DNA of 64,000 nucleotides from Croceibacterium sp. TMG7-5b_MA50 (GTDB taxonomy: Bacteria > Pseudomonadota > Alphaproteobacteria > Sphingomonadales > Sphingomonadaceae). How positions within the stretch are numbered: position 1 is the first letter of the stretch; each line of letters opens with the position of its first letter. The stretch lies in the NCBI RefSeq assembly GCF_039830145.1, contig NZ_CP156082.1:1320001-1384000 (forward strand), given 5' to 3'. Below the pieces are notes generated by a model that did no database searches, had not been told where the DNA came from, and was given only the letters and a program-made list of their open reading frames with translations. Positions 8,263-15,429 of this stretch are shown here, in pieces. The position numbers and the translations under genes were made by a program.

Positions 8263-9666
8263 ATGCTGCCCACCTTCCGCCGCGCCGGCTTGTCGCTGCT
8301 CGCCGCCACCTGCCTGCTGTCGGGCACCGTCCATGCACAGGACGCGTTCTCCACGCTGGACCGCACGGCGGAGGCGCGGATCAGCTTCTCCGGTCCTGAC
8401 CGGATGACCCCGATCAAGGCCGGCTCCACCGTCACGGTCAGCGGCCAGGGGTTCGAGCCGGGGCAGCAGGTCACGCTGATGATCGGCACCACCCCGCTCG
8501 GCACCCCGCTGACGGCGGATACCGAGGGCGCGATCACCGGTACCGTCGCCGTCCCCGCCGGCGCGGTCAGCGGCAACCACCCGATCGTCGCCGTTACCTC
8601 GGCGCCCTACACCGCGCTTGTCGCCGACCTGAAGGTCAGCCCGGACGTGCCGCTGTCCGGCCAGGACCGCTTTACCATCGCCAGCGGCGTCGCCGCGCGT
8701 GGCATCTACCAGACGGCCTACAGCCCGAAGGCGGACGCGATCTTCGTCACCACCTCCGTCGGCCGCCCGCCGGTCACGCAGTCCGAACTGGTGAAGATGG
8801 ATCCCGACACGCTGGCGGTGGAAGCCCGCGTGACCCCCGCGCCCGCCCCGGCGCAGGCGCCCCGCCCCGGCCAGCCGGCGCGTGAACCGGGTGTCTTCGC
8901 CGTCTACGGCGTGGGCGTGGACGATGCCGCCGGCACCGTGTGGGTCACCAACACCCGCCAGAACACCGTCGCCGTCTACAACCAGGCCGATCTGTCGCTG
9001 GTGAAGCAGTTCGATCCCGGCGCCGTCGCCCACCCGCGCGACGTGCGCGTCCACGCGGGCAAGGCCTATGTCGCCGCCACCAACGAGCCCTATGTGGCCG
9101 TGATCGACACCGCCACGATGGAGCCGCTCGCCCCTATCCAGATCCAGTCGGGCAAGCGCGGCGAGGCGTTCGGCGGCGCCAGCCTGTCGCTCGATGCGGC
9201 GAACAACCGCCTCTACGTCGTCAGCCTCTCCTCGGCAGAGGTCGCGGTGATCGACACGACCAGCGGCCAGGTGGGCAAGGTATTCCCGCTGCCGGGCGCG
9301 CAGGGTGCGATCGGCGTCTCGCACGATCCCGCCACCGGCCGCATCTATGTCGCGGCGCAGGGTACGGACAATCTGCTGGTGCTGGACGGCCAGACCGGCG
9401 CGGTGATCGCCGACACGCCCGTCGGCGCCGGCGCGCTGAACGTGGTGTTCGATCCGGCGACGAAGCAGGCCTATGTCACCAGCCGCGGCGCGGGCACCGT
9501 GACCGTCACCGATGCGGATGGGAAGATCGTCGCCAATCTCGGCCCTGCGCCGATGGCCAACCATGTCACGCTGGGCGAACCGGGCGTGGTCTACGCCTCC
9601 GTCAAGTCCGGCCAGGCCGCGGGCGAGGATGGCGACACGGTGATGCGCATCACTCCCAAGCAGTAA
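8263..9666 (+). CDS. YncE-like secreted beta-propeller with N-terminal Ig-like domain
   Basis: 467 residues. A signal peptide ends at VHAQ (about residue 26). An Ig/IPT-like beta domain (about 35-125, with VTVSGQGFEPGQQVTLMI) precedes a seven-bladed-type propeller (about 140-465) with repeats such as GTVWVTNTRQNTVAVYN and GRIYVAAQGTDNLLVLD. E. coli YncE is a secreted, iron-repressed propeller encoded near a TonB receptor. The Shine-Dalgarno AGGAG at 8249-8253 runs into the stop of the preceding lipoprotein gene, which points to coupled translation. A role in iron acquisition is inferred from this coupling; binding partner unknown. Confidence 0.8.
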   Translation: MLPTFRRAGLSLLAATCLLSGTVHAQDAFSTLDRTAEARISFSGPDRMTPIKAGSTVTVSGQGFEPGQQVTLMIGTTPLGTPLTADTEGAITGTVAVPAGAVSGNHPIVAVTSAPYTALVADLKVSPDVPLSGQDRFTIASGVAARGIYQTAYSPKADAIFVTTSVGRPPVTQSELVKMDPDTLAVEARVTPAPAPAQAPRPGQPAREPGVFAVYGVGVDDAAGTVWVTNTRQNTVAVYNQADLSLVKQFDPGAVAHPRDVRVHAGKAYVAATNEPYVAVIDTATMEPLAPIQIQSGKRGEAFGGASLSLDAANNRLYVVSLSSAEVAVIDTTSGQVGKVFPLPGAQGAIGVSHDPATGRIYVAAQGTDNLLVLDGQTGAVIADTPVGAGALNVVFDPATKQAYVTSRGAGTVTVTDADGKIVANLGPAPMANHVTLGEPGVVYASVKSGQAAGEDGDTVMRITPKQ

Positions 9667-9669
9667 GGA

Positions 9670-10455
9670 TCAGGGCAGGATGTCGTCGATCAGCACGCGC
9701 AGATCGGCGCCATCCTGCTCCACCCGTCCGGCCACGCGGTAGACCTCCGCCAACACACCGGCACTGATCGCCTGCGCCGGGGCGCCATCGGCCATGACCC
9801 GCCCTTCGTGCAGCACCACCACCCGGTCGGACCAGCGCGCCGCAATGGCGAGGTCGTGCAGCACCATCACCACGATCATCCCGCGCTCCGCCGCCAGCTG
9901 CCGCACCAGCTTCATGACGCGGAGCTGATAATACAGGTCCAGCGCGCTGATCGGCTCGTCCAGCAGCAGCACGCGCGGCCCGCGCGCCAGTGCCTGCGCC
10001 AGCGAGGCCAGTTGCCGCTGCCCGCCCGACAGGTGATCCAGGCCCGTCAGCGCCTTGCGCCCGATCCCGACCAGCTCGATCACCTTCAGCGCACGCGCCA
10101 TTAGCGCCGCGTCGGATAGCGTCGGCCCCTCCACCGGGCTGGCGCGCAAGGCGCCCGCCACCGCCTCCAGCACGCTCAGCGCCACGCGCTGCGGCAGGCT
10201 CTGCGGCATGTAGGTGACGGCGCGCGCATGCTCCACCAGCGGCAGCGACAGCAGCTCCTGTCCGCCCAACCGCACATGGCCGGTGGCAGGGTGCAGCCCG
10301 GCCAGCGCGCGCAACAGCGTCGTCTTGCCCGCTGCATTGGGGCCGATCAGCGAAGTCACCGTCCCCGGCCGCAGCTCCGGCAGGTCCAGCCCGCCGATGA
10401 TCGCGCGCCCGCTATAACCTGCCGTCAGGCCGGTGATCTCCAGCCCGTCAGACAC
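9670..10455 (-). CDS. FecE/FepC-type ABC transporter ATP-binding protein
   Basis: 261 residues. Walker A is GPNAAGKTT (38-46), the ABC signature is LSGGQRQ, Walker B is VLLLDEP and the switch His is in MVLHD. The subgroup is that of iron-siderophore, haem and B12 importers, judged by the TYMPQ Q-loop context and its permease partner. The protein powers import at the inner membrane. Its start overlaps the end of the permease gene by eight bases, so the two are co-transcribed and translationally coupled. It converges on the YncE-like gene with three bases between stops. Confidence 0.92.
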   Translation of the reverse strand: MSDGLEITGLTAGYSGRAIIGGLDLPELRPGTVTSLIGPNAAGKTTLLRALAGLHPATGHVRLGGQELLSLPLVEHARAVTYMPQSLPQRVALSVLEAVAGALRASPVEGPTLSDAALMARALKVIELVGIGRKALTGLDHLSGGQRQLASLAQALARGPRVLLLDEPISALDLYYQLRVMKLVRQLAAERGMIVVMVLHDLAIAARWSDRVVVLHEGRVMADGAPAQAISAGVLAEVYRVAGRVEQDGADLRVLIDDILP

Positions 10456-11506
10456 GGTTCGGCCGCCGCAGGATCAGGAGGAGGAACACCGGCACCCCGA
10501 TCAGGCTGGTGACGATCCCGACGGGCAGCAGCACGCCCGGCACCAGCACCTTGGACAGCACGCTCGCCAGCGACATGATGACCGCGCCCGTCAGGATGGA
10601 GGCGGGCAGCAGGAACCGGTGATCCTCCCCCAGCAGCATCCGCGCGATGTGCGGGCCGACCAGGCCGATGAAGCCGATCGTGCCCACGAACGCCACCGCC
10701 GTCGCCGCCAGCGCGCTGATGCGCAGCAGGCTGAACAGCCGCAACCGCCGGACATCGATGCCGAAGCTGCGCGCCCTGTCTTCCCCCAGCCTCAGCGCGG
10801 TCAGCGCATCCGCCGCGCGCCAGCTGAACGGCAGCACGGCGGCGACCACCACCGCCAGCGTCGCCAGCCCGCCCCAGGTCGACCGGCCGAGCGAGCCCAT
10901 GGTCCAGAACACCAGCTGGCTCAGCGCCTCCTGGCTCGCCACGAACTGCAGCAGCGCGACCGCGGCGTTGAAGGTGAACACCAGCGCGATGCCGAACAGC
11001 ACCACACCCTCGGTGCCCGCCGCGCGGCTGCGCGCCAGCGCCTCCAGCAGCAGCACGGATGCGAAGGCGGCGATGAAGGCGTTCAACGGCACCATCCAGT
11101 CCGCCGGCACGAACGGCAGGCTGATGCCGCTGACGATCGCCAGCGCCGCGCCGAAGCTCGCCGCGCTCGACACGCCCAGCGTGAACGGGCTCGCCAGCGG
11201 GTTGTTCAGGATCGTCTGCATCTCCGCGCCCGCCAGCGACAGCGCCGCACCCACCAGCAGCGCCATCAGGGCATAGGGCAGCCGCACCTGCCGGATGATG
11301 GTTACTTCCGGCATGGTCAGCTGGTCGGGACGGAACAGCCCCAGCACCACATCCGCCAGCCGCAAGGGCGACGGCCCGGTGGAGATGTCGAGCAGGAACG
11401 CCGCCAGCCCCAGCACCACCATGCCGGCGAGGATCAGCTCCCGCCGCCGCCGCGTGGCGCGATACGCCGACAGGATCGCCGCGCCATCATGTCCGTTCCC
11501 GTGCAT
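10448..11506 (-). CDS. FecCD-family iron-siderophore ABC transporter permease
   Basis: 352 residues with about ten hydrophobic helices, the pattern of FecC/FecD/BtuC permeases. Family motifs seen are NPLASPFTLGVSSAASFGA, GAALSLAG and GFIGLVGPHIARMLLG, the last being the segment that docks on the ATPase. A single permease gene implies a homodimer. It forms an operon with the ATPase gene downstream. It faces away from the repeat at 11.55 kb, and its own promoter must lie in 11507-11555. Substrate specificity cannot be read from the sequence; the neighbouring esterase suggests a ferric siderophore. Confidence 0.92.
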   Translation of the reverse strand: MHGNGHDGAAILSAYRATRRRRELILAGMVVLGLAAFLLDISTGPSPLRLADVVLGLFRPDQLTMPEVTIIRQVRLPYALMALLVGAALSLAGAEMQTILNNPLASPFTLGVSSAASFGAALAIVSGISLPFVPADWMVPLNAFIAAFASVLLLEALARSRAAGTEGVVLFGIALVFTFNAAVALLQFVASQEALSQLVFWTMGSLGRSTWGGLATLAVVVAAVLPFSWRAADALTALRLGEDRARSFGIDVRRLRLFSLLRISALAATAVAFVGTIGFIGLVGPHIARMLLGEDHRFLLPASILTGAVIMSLASVLSKVLVPGVLLPVGIVTSLIGVPVFLLLILRRPNRV

Positions 11507-11554
11507 TGCGGCCCGCGTTGACGCAAACGCCCCGCAAAGTCACGCACCCTTGAT

Positions 11555-11611
11555 CCTCCCCATCACCGATGGGGAGGGGGACCGCTCGCGCAGCGAGTGG
11601 TGGAGGGGCAT
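11555..11611. repeat. Dispersed palindromic intergenic repeat, copy A
   Basis: A perfect ten-base stem CCTCCCCATC / GATGGGGAGG (11555-11564 and 11568-11577, three-base loop) is followed by GGGGACCGC, a second small hairpin (CTCGC/GCGAG) and TGGTGGAGGGG. The same plan occurs at 43947-44000. Such GGGGAGG-type hairpins are scattered through many alphaproteobacterial genomes. It lies between the divergent permease gene and the HTH gene. Confidence 0.7.
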
Positions 11612-11709
11612 GGCGCGACGCCTCGCGCCACGGCTGTCCTACACGCCCCCATCTGCATAATAGGCCCGATTCGCCCACCCGCTCCCCAGACCGGAGACAC
11701 CCGCGAATC

Positions 11710-12758
11710 ATGACGCCGCAACCCGCCCCTGCAACGATCCGCCATGACGGCTGGACGCCCGAACGCACCACCCGCTTCCTCGACAGCCTGGCCGCGCGCG
11801 GCAATGTCCGCCGCGCCTGCGCCGCCGTCGGCCTCTCGCCGGAGGCGGCCTATTGCCATCGTCGCCGCGATCCGCTGTTCGCGCGCGGCTGGGCCGCCCC
11901 CTGGTGCTGGCGCGGGAGGAGGCGGAGCAGATCCTGGCCGATCGCGCGCTGGACGGGCAGGAGGAGGATGTCTGGTTCCGCGGCGAGGTGGTCGGCACCC
12001 GCCGCCGGTACGACAATCGCCTGCTGCTCGCCCATCTGGCGCGGCTGGACCGCGCCGCGGAGGCGCCGGTGGCCCGCGCCGATGCCGCCCGCTTCGATGA
12101 AGTGCTGGCCCGTGTCGCCGGCGAACTCCCGCCGCCCGAACTGCTGGCCCGGCCCGATGATCTGCTGCCGCGCGACCGGGCCGGCGCACTCGCCCATGCG
12201 GCGGAGGTCGAGAGCCTGTGGCAGGACATCGTGGTGCGCAAGCACGGCCTGCAAGGCTGGATCAACGGCGCTGCCGAACAGGCGGAGGAGGCGGAGGCCG
12301 CCGCCACCCGCATCCGGGAGGAGGCGCATGCCGACATCGAGCAGCCGGAGCCGACCGGGCCCCGGCCGCAACCCGGCTCCGACGAATATTACGCCAACAT
12401 CCGCCGCATCAGGCGCAACCGCACGATCCGCGCCCGCACACAGGCCGGCACGCTGTGGGATGGCTGGCGCGATACCGCCTGGCGGCTGGTGGACGCGCAG
12501 ACCGGGCGGCAGGCATCGCCTGGGACAGTGTCAGATGTGTCAACTTCGCTGCCGGCGGCACCGCCCCCGGACCTTGCCCCGCTGGCCGTGCTCCTCGCCA
12601 GCGCCGCGCCCGCTCTGCCGCCCTTCATCGCGCCGGCGCCGGTCGTCCCTGCCGTCGCAAGCAAGCGCGCGATGTGCAGCATGGAGCGGGGCGCGGACAC
12701 CCCACGCGCCACGATGCGGTTCACGCCGGTCAGGCACAAGGCGGCTGCCCTGCGGTGA
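11710..12758 (+). pseudogene. HTH-containing conserved protein, broken by a one-base deletion
   Basis: The frame from ATG 11710 reads about 60 sensible residues with an HTH-like segment (NVRRACAAVGLSPEAAYCHR, as in terminase small subunit-like proteins), then turns into Arg/Trp-rich nonsense. The next frame picks up at about 11893 with PLVLAREEAEQILADRALDG and runs to TGA 12756-12758, including RLLLAHLARLD. Restoring one G in the GCCGCCCCC run at 11893-11901 would give a continuous protein of about 349 residues. This is either a real pseudogene or an assembly error. The intact family is common in sphingomonads by recollection, of unknown role. The plus-strand frame of the first part continues open into the amidohydrolase, but only by chance. 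Confidence 0.7.
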
Positions 12759-12795
12759 CTGGCACGCATCCGCCCGGCCCGCTACAGCCTCCGGC

Positions 12796-13947
12796 ATGAC
12801 CATCCCCGCCGACCTGCACGATCTCGCCCCCGTGATGACCGGGTGGCGGCGCGACCTGCATCGCCACCCCGAACTCGCCTTTGCCGAACACCGCACCGCC
12901 GCCTTCGTCGCGGAACGGCTGCGCGCTTGCGGGCTCGATCCGGCGACGGGCATCGGCGGGACGGGAGTGGTAGCGGTGGTGGACAGCGGCCGGCCCGGCG
13001 CCACCATTGCGCTGCGGGCCGACATGGACGCGCTGCCGATGACGGACGAAGGCGGGCGCGACTGGCACTCCACGGTGCCGGGCGTCGCCCACACCTGCGG
13101 CCATGATGGCCATACCGCCGCGCTGCTGGGGGTGGCGCAGCACCTCGCCGCGCATCCACCCGCCAGTGGGCGGGTCGTGCTGATCTTCCAGCCGGCGGAG
13201 GAGAACGGCCAGGGTGCCCGCGCCATGATCGCGGACGGCCTGCTCGACCGCTGGCCGTTCGACGAGGTCTACGCCTTCCACAACATGCCGCTGCTGCCAC
13301 CCGGCACCGCCGGCATCCGCACCGGCCCGGTGCTGAACGGCTACATAATCTGGGACATCTTGGTGGAAGGTGTGGGTGGCCACGGCGCCGCCTTCTTCAA
13401 GGCGGTCGATCCGTTGCAGGCCGCCGCCCGCTTGGCGGTGGAGATCTCTTCCATCGCCGGGCGCTACCTCGATCCGGCGGAAAGCGGCCTCGTCACGTGC
13501 TGCTCGCTGCAGGCGGGCAGTTCGCACAACATCATCCCCGCCTCGGCCACGCTCGGCGGGACCCTGCGCGCGCTGAAGCCCGATGTGCTGGCGCTGTTGT
13601 GGGACCGGTTGCAGCAGGCCTGCACCGGCATCGCCGCGCTGACCGGCTGCACGATCACCTGCCGCGCCCAGGCGGAGGTGCCGCCATGCGTCAATCATCC
13701 GGACGCCGCCGACCACGCCGCCGCCATTGCCGCGCAGGTGTTGGGGCAGGGTCGCGTGGTGCGCGACCATCCGCCCTACCCCTTCACGGACGACATGGCC
13801 CTGCTGCTGCAGGCTGCCCCCGGTGCCTATCTGTTCCTGGGGCAGGACAGCGCGATGTGCCACCACCCGGCCTACGATTTCGACGATGCGCTACTGCCCC
13901 AGGCGGCGGCGATCTTCGCCGGGATCGTCAGGCACAGGTTGGGATGA
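12796..13947 (+). CDS. M20-family amidohydrolase (hippurate/N-acyl-amino-acid type)
   Basis: 383 residues. The M20D family hydrolyses N-acyl amino acids (hippurate, IAA conjugates, N-acetyl-diaminopimelate) with a binuclear metal site. Family features are RRDLHRHPELAFAEHRTA at the start, the metal ligands in HTCGHDGH, the catalytic Glu in QPAEENGQGA, a further ligand His in YAFHNMP and the late HHPAYDFDD. No signal peptide, so cytosolic. The start ATG 12796 opens directly into the family N-terminus. Substrate is not decided by sequence. Confidence 0.9.
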   Translation: MTIPADLHDLAPVMTGWRRDLHRHPELAFAEHRTAAFVAERLRACGLDPATGIGGTGVVAVVDSGRPGATIALRADMDALPMTDEGGRDWHSTVPGVAHTCGHDGHTAALLGVAQHLAAHPPASGRVVLIFQPAEENGQGARAMIADGLLDRWPFDEVYAFHNMPLLPPGTAGIRTGPVLNGYIIWDILVEGVGGHGAAFFKAVDPLQAAARLAVEISSIAGRYLDPAESGLVTCCSLQAGSSHNIIPASATLGGTLRALKPDVLALLWDRLQQACTGIAALTGCTITCRAQAEVPPCVNHPDAADHAAAIAAQVLGQGRVVRDHPPYPFTDDMALLLQAAPGAYLFLGQDSAMCHHPAYDFDDALLPQAAAIFAGIVRHRLG

Positions 13948-14071
13948 ACGGCATGCCACACCCTCCGATTGACAGGCTCTGCAGCGCGTCCGTATCGCCA
14001 TACCGCGCCGCAACAGCAGGGAGGCAAGCATTGAGGCAGCAGCACCTCACCATCGCCGCAGTGACGCGCGC

Positions 14072-15325
14072 ATGACCCTGTCGGAACGCATCTTCGCCCG
14101 CGTGCTGGACGCCATGGTGCGGCAGGGCACCCTTGCCGTGACCTTTGCCGACGGCACGACCCGCACCTTCGGCACGCCTGCCGCCGCTTTCCCCGACGTG
14201 GCGATACGCTTCGCCGACCCGCAGGTGGCCCGCGATACGCTGCGCGACATGCGGCTCGGCTTTGCGGAGGCGTGGATCGACGGGCGCGTCGGGATCGAAC
14301 GCGGCGACATCATGCAGCTGGTCACGCTGCTGCGGCATAACAACCGCTGGGAAGACAAGCGCGACCTCGCCCCGCCCTCGCCAACGCGCCGCGTGCGGCG
14401 GCGGGTCGGACACCTGCTGGAAGGATTCAACCGGCCCGGCTCGTCACGTCGCAACGTCGCGCATCACTACGACATCGGCAATCCGCTCTACCGCCTGATG
14501 CTGGACGCGGCGCATATGCAATATAGCTGCGCCTACTGGCCACGGCCCGGCATGACGCTGGAGCAAGCGCAGGAGGCGAAGCTCGCTCATATCGCCGCCA
14601 AGCTGGCGATCGAACCGGGCATGGACGTGCTCGATATCGGTTGCGGCTGGGGCGGGATGGCGATCTTCCTGGCACAGCGCACCGGCGCCTTCGTCACCGG
14701 CATCACGCTCAGCCAGGAACAGCTCGCTTTGGCGCGGGAACGGGCGCACGCGGCGGGCGTCGCCGACCGTGTCCGGTTCGAACTGGTCGATTACCGCCTG
14801 CTGGCCGAACGCGGGGACCGCTTCGACCGGATCGTGTCGGTCGGCATGTTCGAACATGTCGGCCAGCCGCAATTCACCACCTTCTTTCGCAGCTGCGCTC
14901 ATTTGCTGGCGCCGGGCGGCGTGATGCTGCTGCACACGATCGGTCGCATGGGCGGCCCCGGCCGGACCGACGCGTTCACCGCCAGGCACGTCTTCCCCGG
15001 CGGCTACATCCCCGCGTTGAGCGAGATCGTCACCGCCAGCGAGAAGGTGCGCCTGATCGCCACCGACGTGGAGGTCTGGCGACGGCACTACGCCCCCACG
15101 CTGCACGCCTGGTACGCCAATTGCCTGGCCCACCGGTCGGAGATCGAGGCGCTGCATGGAGCACGCTTCTTCCGCATGTGGACTTTCTACCTCGCCGGGG
15201 CGGCTACCTCCTTCGAAAGCGGGGCGATGTGCAATTTCCAGCTGCAATATGTGCTGGACCGCGACGCCCTGCCCCTCACCCGCGACTACATCGCGGAAGG
15301 GGAACGGGCGCTGCTCGGCACCTGA
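14072..15325 (+). CDS. Cyclopropane-fatty-acyl-phospholipid synthase family methyltransferase
   Basis: 417 residues. An N-terminal lipid-binding helical region (about 1-125) is followed by a SAM-dependent methyltransferase. Motif I is VLDIGCGWGG, and MQYSCAYW carries the Cys that in E. coli Cfa coordinates the active-site bicarbonate. SVGMFEHVG and HTIGRMGGP are also typical of Cfa. The enzyme adds a methylene (or methyl) group to unsaturated acyl chains in membrane phospholipids. Some sphingomonad homologues may make other modified fatty acids, so the symbol is withheld. It ends against a hairpin shared with the convergent serralysin gene. Confidence 0.92.
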   Translation: MTLSERIFARVLDAMVRQGTLAVTFADGTTRTFGTPAAAFPDVAIRFADPQVARDTLRDMRLGFAEAWIDGRVGIERGDIMQLVTLLRHNNRWEDKRDLAPPSPTRRVRRRVGHLLEGFNRPGSSRRNVAHHYDIGNPLYRLMLDAAHMQYSCAYWPRPGMTLEQAQEAKLAHIAAKLAIEPGMDVLDIGCGWGGMAIFLAQRTGAFVTGITLSQEQLALARERAHAAGVADRVRFELVDYRLLAERGDRFDRIVSVGMFEHVGQPQFTTFFRSCAHLLAPGGVMLLHTIGRMGGPGRTDAFTARHVFPGGYIPALSEIVTASEKVRLIATDVEVWRRHYAPTLHAWYANCLAHRSEIEALHGARFFRMWTFYLAGAATSFESGAMCNFQLQYVLDRDALPLTRDYIAEGERALLGT

Positions 15326-15332
15326 AACAGGA

Positions 15333-15365
15333 AGCGGCCGGCCGGACGTTCCCGGACCGGCCGCT
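15333..15365. terminator. Hairpin between convergent genes, possible bidirectional terminator
   Basis: A perfect nine-base inverted repeat, AGCGGCCGG (15333-15341) and CCGGCCGCT (15357-15365), lies eight bases after the cfa-like stop and before the end of the serralysin gene. No clear T run follows on either strand, so termination strength is uncertain. Confidence 0.45.
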
Positions 15366-15429
15366 CGCCGTTACATTCCTGGCCGGCCGGCGGGCATGAC
15401 CCGCCGACTGGATCCGATCAGGCCTTCGA

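Noticed and set aside
10433-11521. Plus-strand open frame of 362 codons opposite the FecCD permease
   Set aside because: Gln/His/Arg-rich shadow; the opposite frame gives a textbook permease.
11893-11903. Programmed -1 frameshift at the C-rich run
   Set aside because: No X-XXY-YYZ slippery heptamer and no clear downstream stem; a missing G explains the break more simply.
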